From Planctomycetia bacterium (GTDB lineage: Bacteria; Planctomycetota; Planctomycetia; Pirellulales; Thermoguttaceae), in the NCBI GenBank assembly GCA_030527185.1, contig JAUNBF010000016.1, positions 1-45,294 on the forward strand: a stretch of DNA of 45,294 bases, read 5' to 3'. Position numbers and translations under genes: made by a program. Positions 35,943 through 42,540 of this stretch are shown here, piece by piece. The stretch's first letter is position 1. Every line of letters starts with the position of its first letter. A model generated the notes under the pieces. That model had not been told where the DNA came from. It ran no database searches and worked only from the letters and a program-made list of their open reading frames with translations.

Positions 35943-37133
35943 ATGAGTGGCTATTGTACTCCCACGAAGACCTGGCGGGTACTTCCTGGGAGTTATCGTC
36001 TGGGGATGTCGTTTTTCTACTTCATGTTCGGTGTCGTCTTTGCCAGTTGGGCCAGCCGAATCCCCGATATTCAGGCTCGTCTGGCCTTGAGTGACGCGAT
36101 GTTGGGGCTGGTACTCTTTGCGCTTCCGGTTGGGCAAATGCTGATGATGCCATTTTCGGGGTATCTGGTAAGTCGGTGGGGTGGCTGGCCGGTATTCAAC
36201 ATCTCTTCGGTACTCTATCCTCTGTCACTTCTCGGTGCGGGGCTGGCTCCGACGGGAAGTTTTCTGGCACTGGCCTTGTTGGGAATGGGGATTGCCGGCA
36301 ACATGAACAATATCTCTCTCAACACGCAGGCCTGCGCGGTGGAGACGCTCTACGGACGAAGTATCATGGGAACGTTCCACGGCGTATGGAGTTTGGGCGG
36401 CTTCACGGGCGGGATTCTGGGAGCGATTCTGGCAGGAGTGGGTTGGACTTCGCTGGCCCATTTCGGGTTTGTGATTGTGCTGAGTTTTCTGCTTATCGGG
36501 ATGGGGCGGCAGTCCCTTTTTGCCCCCGGTTTGCCTTCCCTGGAACCACGCGGCGTGGCGAAGAAAAAAGTGACCATTCGCCCCGACCGTTATCTTTTGC
36601 TTTTGGGCAGTATTGCGTTTTGCTGCATGTTTGCGGAAGGGACGATGTACGACTGGAGCAGTGTCTATTTCGCCTCGGTAGTCAAGCCGGACGAACGGTG
36701 GATTCGGCTTGGTTACATTGCCAGTATGGGAGCCATGACGACCGGACGTTTCCTGACCGATCTCTGGGTGTCACGGCTGGGAGCCAAAAGGGTACTGCGG
36801 ATGTGCGGAACGCTGATTGCCGCCGGATTGTTGCTGGCGACGCTTTGTCCGCAATTGGTTCCTGCGACGTTGGGATTTTTGCTGGTGGGAATCGGCGTTT
36901 CGGCGGTCATTCCGATTTGCTACAGCCTTGCCGGACATTCCCCCACCATCCAGGCCAGCATTGCCCTGACGATGGTTTCCAGTATCGGCTTTTTTGGCTT
37001 TTTGGTAGGTCCACCGCTTATCGGCCTGATTTCCGAGTGGACACACCTTCGGTGGGCTTTGGGAGGTGTTGCCCTTTTGGGCGGGATGATTGTTGTTCTG
37101 ACGCCCGGCACGATCGGATGCGACCGGGAGTGA
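35943..37133 (+). CDS. MFS transporter (YbjJ-like)
   Basis: A 396-residue major facilitator with about twelve predicted helices. The N-terminal FYFMFGVVFASWASRIPDIQ and GLVLFALPVGQMLMMPFSGY are characteristic of the YbjJ-like group. The loop 2-3 motif is degenerate (YLVSRWGGWP), and MGTFHGVWSLGGFTGG in helix 5 is a family feature. The second half begins after a basic loop (RGVAKKKVTIRPDR). ATG 35943 is chosen; a GTG 12 bases earlier is in frame and possible. It follows gyrB by 86 bp without a terminator and may share its transcript. Substrate unknown; related proteins are annotated as sugar or drug transporters. Confidence 0.85.
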   Translation: MSGYCTPTKTWRVLPGSYRLGMSFFYFMFGVVFASWASRIPDIQARLALSDAMLGLVLFALPVGQMLMMPFSGYLVSRWGGWPVFNISSVLYPLSLLGAGLAPTGSFLALALLGMGIAGNMNNISLNTQACAVETLYGRSIMGTFHGVWSLGGFTGGILGAILAGVGWTSLAHFGFVIVLSFLLIGMGRQSLFAPGLPSLEPRGVAKKKVTIRPDRYLLLLGSIAFCCMFAEGTMYDWSSVYFASVVKPDERWIRLGYIASMGAMTTGRFLTDLWVSRLGAKRVLRMCGTLIAAGLLLATLCPQLVPATLGFLLVGIGVSAVIPICYSLAGHSPTIQASIALTMVSSIGFFGFLVGPPLIGLISEWTHLRWALGGVALLGGMIVVLTPGTIGCDRE

Positions 37134-37250
37134 GGAGGTACTACGGTATCGTTAACCACGAATAATCACCGACTGGAATTGTGAACAAACGCAGGAAGAG
37201 GCAACTTATATCTATACTCCTTCCACTTTGAATTTCCAGAAAACGAAAGG

Positions 37251-37418
37251 AAAGCCCCTACCTTTGGGAGGGGTACGCCCGATAGGGCGGGGGGTGGGTT
37301 GGTGAAATGGCAGAACAACGTTCTATTGGGCAAATTACGATAGAACGCTCCTTTGTTATTCCACCCTGCCCACCCCGGTAGCCTGACGGCTACCACCCCT
37401 CCCCAAGGGAGGGGCTTT
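37251..37418. repeat. Palindromic GC-rich element
   Basis: The outer arms AAAGCCCC..GGGAGGGGT (37251-37274) and its inverse (37395-37418) match at about 21 of 24 positions. Inside lie further partly complementary G-rich and C-rich tracts (near 37288-37302 and 37362-37377). At the centre, CGTTCTAT and ATAGAACG form a perfect 8-bp stem (about 37319-37353). The whole could fold into a long imperfect hairpin. No coding capacity or target duplication was found, so it may be a non-autonomous element or a structural intergenic repeat. Confidence 0.6.
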
Positions 37419-37539
37419 GTGGAGTGAATCCGAAAAACTCAAGTGGATTATAAACCAAACGAAAAACGCAGGAAGAGGCGGTGAAACCGCCTTGAACGAC
37501 GAGAAATGGGGAAGGAGAGGCGGCGCAGCCGACTGGACA

Positions 37540-37612
37540 GCTGACGGTTCCCGGCTATATTGGTTGACCAGCCGCCAACGAGCGGCGGAAAAAGAGAGTC
37601 GAACGTTACTAT
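37540..37612 (+). repeat. Dispersed intergenic repeat, copy 2
   Basis: Homologous to 4163-4240, sharing the ACGAGCGGCGGAAAAAGA core and flanking similarity. Its right end CGTTACTATACGA is also found exactly at 7934-7946, next to the right edge of the miniature element copy 1. Confidence 0.6.
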
Positions 37613-37826
37613 ACGACTGGGAGCCGCAGCTTGCGGCCAGCCCGTAGCTTGCGGCCGGCCTGGTCCCCCTAGTATTATTTTGGGGATGTGATAGAATTTT
37701 TTGTCTTATGAAATGATTGACGGGACACAAGGAGTGCTTTTGTCCGTTTGAGAAGATTTTGAGAAACAGGCTAATCCGGGAAATGTTTTCTGGAAAGGTT
37801 ATTTGGATTGAGGAAGGTGGATTGCC

Positions 37827-38069
37827 ATGAAAGACGGAATTCATCCGCGATATGTGGAAACGAAAGTGACGTGTGGTTGTGGAAATACGTTTGTGACACG
37901 TAGTACCAAACCGGAATTGAAGGTCGATATTTGTAATTCATGCCATCCGTTTTATACGGGTCGTTTGAAGTATGTCGATACCGCCGGGCGTATTGAGAAA
38001 TTCAAGAATCGTGTGGCTGCGACCGGTTACAAAAGTCTTGCAAAACTCAAGAAGAACGCCGAAGGTTGA
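37827..38069 (+). CDS. rpmE: 50S ribosomal protein L31 (zinc-binding type)
   Basis: An 80-residue ribosomal protein bL31. The four zinc ligands are present as Cys16 and Cys18 (VTCGCGNTF) and Cys36 and Cys39 ([12 protein letters not shown]). This identifies the C+ zinc form rather than the zinc-free paralogue made under zinc limitation. The start ATG is preceded by GAAGGTGG. It is followed after 228 bp by prfA, a common neighbour. A strong hairpin lies just after the stop codon. Length and motifs leave no doubt about the family. Confidence 0.95.
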   Translation: MKDGIHPRYVETKVTCGCGNTFVTRSTKPELKVDICNSCHPFYTGRLKYVDTAGRIEKFKNRVAATGYKSLAKLKKNAEG

Positions 38070-38084
38070 TCTTTTCCGGCAGAG

Positions 38085-38121
38085 TGCCTGGGTTTTGTTC
38101 CGACAGGAAATGTCCCAGGCA
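38085..38121 (+). other. Strong hairpin in the rpmE-prfA spacer
   Basis: TGCCTGGG (38085-38092) and CCCAGGCA (38114-38121) are perfectly complementary, with a second inner stem TTCC/GGAA around GACA inside the loop. It starts 15 bp after the rpmE stop. No T-run follows, so it is not a classical terminator; it may be an attenuator, an RNase site or a protein-binding site. Confidence 0.55.
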
Positions 38122-38297
38122 TATTGAGCAATGTACGTTGAAAAAGCGGTCTTTTCTGACACGCAAGTGTTTTTGTGTGGATTTCGTTGGAGATTTCATG
38201 GGAGTTATCTCCCTTCCCGACGGAAAGTTTGTCATGTGGAAGGGAATTCCCGCTTCCGAAGTTTGTCTCTATTGGTTTCCCCCGGGTATAGTGGTTT

Positions 38298-39371
38298 ATG
38301 CATCAGATGCTGGAAGAAAAACTCAGGCGTTTTGAAGAGCTTGAGCGTCAATTGGTGGACCCCGAAGTGCTTCAGGACTCGTCCAAATTGGTCGATGTGG
38401 CGCGGGAGCATGGTTCGATAGCCAAATTGGCGACCTGTTATCGGAATTTTCGGCAGATGAATGCCCAAATTCTCGAAGCGAAAGAGATGCTGACGGGGAA
38501 CGACCCGGAGTTGAAAGAGTTGGCGGAGCTGGAACTGCCGGAACTGAAAGAACGTCGGGAAGGGCTTTGGAACGAACTTCTCGATTTGACGATCGGCGGC
38601 GAAGATGCCAATCGGACGCGGGTTATTCTGGAAATCCGGGCAGGTACGGGTGGTGATGAAGCGGCTCTTTTTGCGCGGGATTTGTACGACATGTACAAGC
38701 ACTACGCGGAGAAAAAAGGGTGGAAAGTGGAGGTGATGGACCTCAACGCGACAGAACTGGGCGGTTTCAAGGAAATCGTGCTGGGAATCGAAGGGGAAGG
38801 CGTTTTTCGGGAATTGCAGTACGAAAGTGGCGGCCATCGGGTGCAGCGCGTGCCGGAAACGGAGGCGAAAGGGCGAATCCATACGTCCGCAGCCACGGTA
38901 GCAGTGATGCCGGAACCGGAAGAGGTGGAGATTGAGTTGAAACCGGAAGACTATCGGCTGGACAAATTCTGTTCGAGCGGTCCAGGCGGGCAACATGTGA
39001 ACAAGACGGAATCGGCAGTTCGGCTGACGCACCTGGAGACGGGGATTGTGGTGCAGTGCCAGGACGAAAAGAGCCAACACAAGAATCTGGCCAAGGCATT
39101 GCGTGTTTTGAAGTCGCGACTTTACGATCACTTCCGGGAAATTGAGGCGGCCAAGCGTTCGGACGATCGGAAATCGAAAGTCGGTTCAGGCGACCGGAGC
39201 CAGCGGATTCGGACGTACAATTTTCCAGAAAACCGCGTGACGGATCATCGAATCAACTTGACGCTGTACAAATTGGACTCGATTCTGGCGGGAAATATGG
39301 AACCGCTCATCGATGGCCTGTTGGAATACGAACGTCAGGAACAACGGATGGCTTTTGGAACGGTGGATTGA
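38298..39371 (+). CDS. prfA: Peptide chain release factor 1
   Basis: A 357-residue class I release factor that ends translation at UAA and UAG. The GGQ motif that triggers peptidyl-tRNA hydrolysis is in [15 protein letters not shown] (about residues 228-242). The stop-codon recognition tripeptide is PET (residues 186-188, [17 protein letters not shown]), of the P-x-T type that marks RF1 rather than the SPF of RF2. The N-terminal domain and [13 protein letters not shown] are standard. The start at 38298 lacks a clear Shine-Dalgarno sequence; an in-frame ATG at 38307 is an alternative. The methylase gene prmC, which often follows, is absent; a response regulator gene follows instead. Confidence 0.96.
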   Translation: MHQMLEEKLRRFEELERQLVDPEVLQDSSKLVDVAREHGSIAKLATCYRNFRQMNAQILEAKEMLTGNDPELKELAELELPELKERREGLWNELLDLTIGGEDANRTRVILEIRAGTGGDEAALFARDLYDMYKHYAEKKGWKVEVMDLNATELGGFKEIVLGIEGEGVFRELQYESGGHRVQRVPETEAKGRIHTSAATVAVMPEPEEVEIELKPEDYRLDKFCSSGPGGQHVNKTESAVRLTHLETGIVVQCQDEKSQHKNLAKALRVLKSRLYDHFREIEAAKRSDDRKSKVGSGDRSQRIRTYNFPENRVTDHRINLTLYKLDSILAGNMEPLIDGLLEYERQEQRMAFGTVD

Positions 39372-39423
39372 AACATTGGCGACGGAATCGAGAGGTCGAG
39401 AAAACCTTTTCTGAGGAGCGTTC

Positions 39424-40050
39424 ATGGAAATTCGGGTGTTGGTCGTCGATCCTCAGGAGATTTTTCGAGCCGGTTTGAAGTCGCTTCTGGCCGACACGGG
39501 AATTCGTGTGGTCGGAGAAACGGCTGATGTGGAAGAGGCAAAGTGGCTGGCGGAGAAAACGTTGCCTCATATTCTTCTGCTGGAGTTGGAGAATTCTGCC
39601 CTGGACACGCTCGATTTTCTCTACCATTTTCGGCTCTCTTTTCCGCAGGTGCGAGTGGTGGTTTGCACTCATTCGGATAATCCGACGTACATGCTTCGTT
39701 CCGCGGCGTTGGGCGTGAAGGATTACATTCCCAAAACGCTTTCCGCCAAAAGTTTGCAATCGACGTTGCAAAATGTTTATTACGGCACGAATATTTCGGA
39801 GAATCCTCACTGGACGTACCTTCTGAACAGCCGTCATGCCCGCTCCCGATCAGCATCCACGACGCTGACGAAACGGGAAGAGCAAGTTTTGCGGCTCATT
39901 GTTCTGGGACAGAGTAATAAGGAAATCGCCAAGACACTTCACTTGAGTGCGGATACGGTAAAGGAGCATATCCACCATCTGTTTCAGAAAATCTCCGTGC
40001 GTGATCGGACGCAGGCGGCGGTCTGGGCCGTTCGGAAAGGATTTGCGTAA
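39424..40050 (+). CDS. NarL/FixJ-type response regulator with degenerate phosphorylation site
   Basis: A 208-residue two-domain regulator. The receiver domain (about 1-118) keeps Thr82 and Lys104 of the usual switch, but the phospho-acceptor Asp is replaced by Glu54 (HILLLELENS). The second Asp of the acidic pair after strand 1 is also lost (VVDPQE). The C-terminal LuxR helix-turn-helix (about 145-205) is intact, with LTKREEQVLRLIVLGQSNKE and LSADTVKEHIHHLFQKI. So it should bind DNA but probably is not controlled by ordinary phosphorylation; Glu may mimic the active state. ATG follows GAGGAGCGTTC and lies 52 bp after prfA. No sensor kinase is near. Confidence 0.88.
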   Translation: MEIRVLVVDPQEIFRAGLKSLLADTGIRVVGETADVEEAKWLAEKTLPHILLLELENSALDTLDFLYHFRLSFPQVRVVVCTHSDNPTYMLRSAALGVKDYIPKTLSAKSLQSTLQNVYYGTNISENPHWTYLLNSRHARSRSASTTLTKREEQVLRLIVLGQSNKEIAKTLHLSADTVKEHIHHLFQKISVRDRTQAAVWAVRKGFA

Positions 40051-40164
40051 GATTCCCGATAATGGTTCTGGCGGAGAAGGAGATACCTTTCTTTTTTGCT
40101 CCCACCTTACGCTTACATTTCTGGGAACCATTCTTCACGGGAAAAAAAGAAAAAGATTAGCCCC

Positions 40165-40193
40165 TTGACAGAGAGCGGTTTTGGGACTATACT
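40165..40193 (+). promoter_or_regulatory. Promoter for the Na+/phosphate cotransporter
   Basis: A consensus TTGACA (40165-40170) and TATACT (40188-40193) separated by exactly 17 bp. Transcription should start near 40200, leaving a leader of about 120 bases before the chosen ATG at 40319. No Pho-box-like direct repeat is obvious. Confidence 0.75.
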
Positions 40194-40225
40194 AAAGGAA
40201 CTTGTAACGTTTTGGGTTTGTGGCA

Positions 40226-40267
40226 AACACTCTTGTTCGCAAAGAGAATCCCCCTGACAGGAGTGTT
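40226..40267 (+). promoter_or_regulatory. Inverted repeat in the cotransporter mRNA leader
   Basis: AACACTCTTG (40226-40235) and CAGGAGTGTT (40258-40267) pair at 9 of 10 positions, with a 22-base loop. Lying between the promoter and start codon, it could be an operator or an RNA hairpin that controls expression. Confidence 0.45.
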
Positions 40268-40318
40268 CGCGGTTCCAGAAAACATTTTCGTATTTCACAC
40301 CCCATCCGAGATTTTCCC

Positions 40319-41614
40319 ATGCCTCATCCTCCACTCGAATCGTCTGACCTTTCCCGTGGAACGGTTTTGTATCGGCTGAGCCTTTTCGTTCTGTTTGTTT
40401 TCATTTTTCTGGTAGGGGTGAAACTTTTTGGGAGTGCCATTTCTCTGGCAGGGGGCGATTTTGCGAAGTCGTTGGTGGAAGGTTTCCAAAATCCTTTTGC
40501 GGGTCTGGCTATCGGAATTATGGCAACGGCCATCATGCAAAGTTCCTCCGCCACCACCAGTCTCGTCGTCACGATGGTCGGTGCGGGCACGCTCCCCTTG
40601 GGCAACGCGATTCCCATCATCATGGGAGCGAATGTCGGCACGACGATTACCTGCACGATGGTTGCCATGACGCACCTGGGAGACCGAAAAACGTTCGCAC
40701 GGGTGTTGGGCTGCACAAACGTACACGATATTTTTAATATTTTGACGGTTGCCATTCTCTTCCCGATGGAGATGATTACGCAACGAATGTTCGGAAAAGG
40801 AGTTCTGGAACAGACGGCGTTGGCTTTGACGAACTTTTTTTCCGGGGGTGGCTCCTCTGGTGTTTCCAGCGCCCTGGCCTTTAACCCGATTGATGCTTGC
40901 GTGTCGCCGGCGAATGATTTTCTGATTCAGTTTTTCCAGAACCTTCCTTTTTTCGCGGACAATTGGAAAGCACTGCCAGCGGTGATTTTTGCCCTCTTCC
41001 TGATTCTGTTTTCCCTCGTCCGAATCACGGCGAACATGAAAATTCTGATGGCCGACAAGATGGAAGATTGGCTGAATCGTGTTTTGAAGAAACATGGTTA
41101 TGTCGGAATCGTGATCGGAGCGTTGATTACGATGTTGGTGCAGTCCTCCTCCATCACCACCTCGCTTCTGGTGCCGATGTACGCGGCGGGAATGCTCAGT
41201 GCGTACAATGCTTTTCCCCTCTTGATTGGAGCCAACATCGGTACGACCATTACCGGTTTACTCGCTTCGACGGTGAGCGGGTCGTCGGCTGGCGTGACGA
41301 TTGCCCTGGTGCATACGCTGTTTAATGTGGGCGGAATGTTGATTTTCTATCCCATTTCAGGAATGCGAAAAATTCCGATCTGGCTTTCCGAACAACTCGC
41401 GTTGCTGATTTTGAAAAATCGGCTTTGGGCTTTTGTGTTTGTCATCGGTGTCTTTTTCGTCATTCCAGGAATCGGCATTTTCCTTTGGAGTGAGCCGGAA
41501 CCTACGGTGCCGGTGATGGATTCGGAAGCCTCGACCACCGAAATGCCGGAAGATGTTTCTCCAGCCGCCACATCCACCCCGGAAGCTGCTGAAAATTCCC
41601 CAAATTCCCCATAA
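40319..41614 (+). CDS. Na+/phosphate symporter (PNaS family)
   Basis: A 431-residue membrane protein of the Na/Pi cotransporter family. The two inverted family repeats are plain: MQSSSATTSLVVTMVGAG with IMGANVGTTIT, and LVQSSSITTSLLVPMYAAG with LIGANIGTTIT. These QSSS motifs form the substrate and sodium site. The C-terminal PhoU-like domain found in some family members is missing here; the protein ends with a low-complexity Pro/Glu/Ala tail, and a separate phoU gene follows. ATG 40319 is chosen, though no Shine-Dalgarno sequence is seen. A GTG at 40220 would add 33 unlikely residues and lie almost at the transcription start. Confidence 0.9.
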   Translation: MPHPPLESSDLSRGTVLYRLSLFVLFVFIFLVGVKLFGSAISLAGGDFAKSLVEGFQNPFAGLAIGIMATAIMQSSSATTSLVVTMVGAGTLPLGNAIPIIMGANVGTTITCTMVAMTHLGDRKTFARVLGCTNVHDIFNILTVAILFPMEMITQRMFGKGVLEQTALALTNFFSGGGSSGVSSALAFNPIDACVSPANDFLIQFFQNLPFFADNWKALPAVIFALFLILFSLVRITANMKILMADKMEDWLNRVLKKHGYVGIVIGALITMLVQSSSITTSLLVPMYAAGMLSAYNAFPLLIGANIGTTITGLLASTVSGSSAGVTIALVHTLFNVGGMLIFYPISGMRKIPIWLSEQLALLILKNRLWAFVFVIGVFFVIPGIGIFLWSEPEPTVPVMDSEASTTEMPEDVSPAATSTPEAAENSPNSP

Positions 41615-41637
41615 CGTTTGTCAGAGGTACTTTTCTC

Positions 41638-41667
41638 TTGGAAAATAGAAAGAGTATCCATTATAAA
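41638..41667 (+). promoter_or_regulatory. Possible separate promoter for phoU
   Basis: TTGGAA (41638-41643) and TATAAA (41662-41667) are 18 bp apart in the 80-bp gap between cotransporter and phoU. This is weaker than the promoter at 40165-40193 and may be fortuitous. Confidence 0.35.
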
Positions 41668-41694
41668 TCCCCTAAAAAAGGAGGGTGTAAGGAT

Positions 41695-42414
41695 ATGTTT
41701 CATTGGTTTGCCAAAAGTCCCCATCGGTCCAGTACAGGTTTGAATCGAATTCGAAAAGATTTTATCCAAATGCTGAAAACTGCCCAGCATGAATTTACGC
41801 TTGCCTGCCAGGTCACGTTGTTGGGAGCCGACCCGCAGGGAATCAAAGACGCGCTCCTCCAGGCAGACAAACAGGTGAACAAGTTTGAACGCCAAATTCG
41901 GAAAGAATTGGTGGTTCATTGTTCCGTGGTGGGACACGTGGACCCCGAATCGCTGGTGATGATGAGTATCTCCAAAGATGCGGAACGCCTGGGGGATTAT
42001 GCCAAAAATATCTTCGATCTGGGGCTGACAGTTTCCCATCTGCCAGAAGGGGACGATCGCGAAAGGCTCCTGATTCTGAAGAGTTTGGTAGAGCGAATTC
42101 TCGATGATTGCCAACTGATTTTTGAAAACAACGACGAGGAACTCGCGAAAAAAGTGATTCGGGAAGGCACCTGGATCAGTCGGCAATGTGACCACAACAC
42201 CACACGCCTCCTCCAGCTCGAACAGCCGGATCGCCATACCGCTCCGAACGTTCTTCTGTTTCGCTACATGAAACGAATGATTGCCCACCTGCGAAATATC
42301 TGTTCCAGCATGGTACAACCTGTCCACAAACTCGATTTTACCTCGAAATTAACCCGTGATGTGGATCATGGCGGCGACTTGTTGGATTGGAAAGAGGATT
42401 ATCTCGATCGTTGA
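41695..42414 (+). CDS. phoU: PhoU-domain protein, phosphate uptake regulator
   Basis: A 239-residue helical protein with two PhoU-type three-helix repeats. A metal-binding E-x3-D signature is visible in SISKDAERLGDYAKNIFDLG (about residues 93-112). Such proteins regulate phosphate uptake through transporters and, where present, the PhoR kinase. Placed 80 bp after a Na+/phosphate symporter lacking its own PhoU domain, it probably supplies that regulatory domain in trans. ATG 41695 follows AAGGAGGGTGTAAGGAT; the open frame starts 19 codons earlier at a TTG that falls inside the possible promoter. The gene converges with topA. Confidence 0.85.
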   Translation: MFHWFAKSPHRSSTGLNRIRKDFIQMLKTAQHEFTLACQVTLLGADPQGIKDALLQADKQVNKFERQIRKELVVHCSVVGHVDPESLVMMSISKDAERLGDYAKNIFDLGLTVSHLPEGDDRERLLILKSLVERILDDCQLIFENNDEELAKKVIREGTWISRQCDHNTTRLLQLEQPDRHTAPNVLLFRYMKRMIAHLRNICSSMVQPVHKLDFTSKLTRDVDHGGDLLDWKEDYLDR

Positions 42415-42432
42415 TTTCCCCAGGCAACCGGT

Positions 42433-42465
42433 CTGGGAGGAAATTTTTTAGAAGATTTCCCCCAG
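42433..42465. other. Hairpin between convergent phoU and topA
   Basis: CTGGGAGGAAAT and ATTTCCCCCAG pair at 11 positions with one bulge around a loop of 10 bases. Located between the ends of two convergent genes, it is a plausible bidirectional terminator, though a T-run follows in neither direction; five Ts lie in the loop. Confidence 0.45.
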
Positions 42466-42540
42466 GACCAGTGGCAAGGTATCGTTTTGTCAGGTTAACG
42501 AGGATAAAGTGGGGAAGGCAACTCAACGTTCTCCTGCCAT

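Larger units (their letters stand above)
37134..37826. other. Repeat-rich gene-free stretch before rpmE
   Basis: Nearly 700 bases without a convincing gene. Apart from the palindromic element at 37251-37418 and the dispersed repeat at 37540-37612, there is a GGCGG/CCGCC hairpin near 37478-37492. A short direct repeat (GTAGCTTGCGGCC, similar to GCAGCTTGCGGCC) lies near 37625-37657. Open frames on both strands have simple-sequence composition and are rejected. Confidence 0.5.

Noticed and set aside
37356..37844. A 162-codon minus-strand frame before rpmE
   Set aside because: It runs through the palindromic and dispersed repeats and into the start of rpmE; simple composition and no domain.
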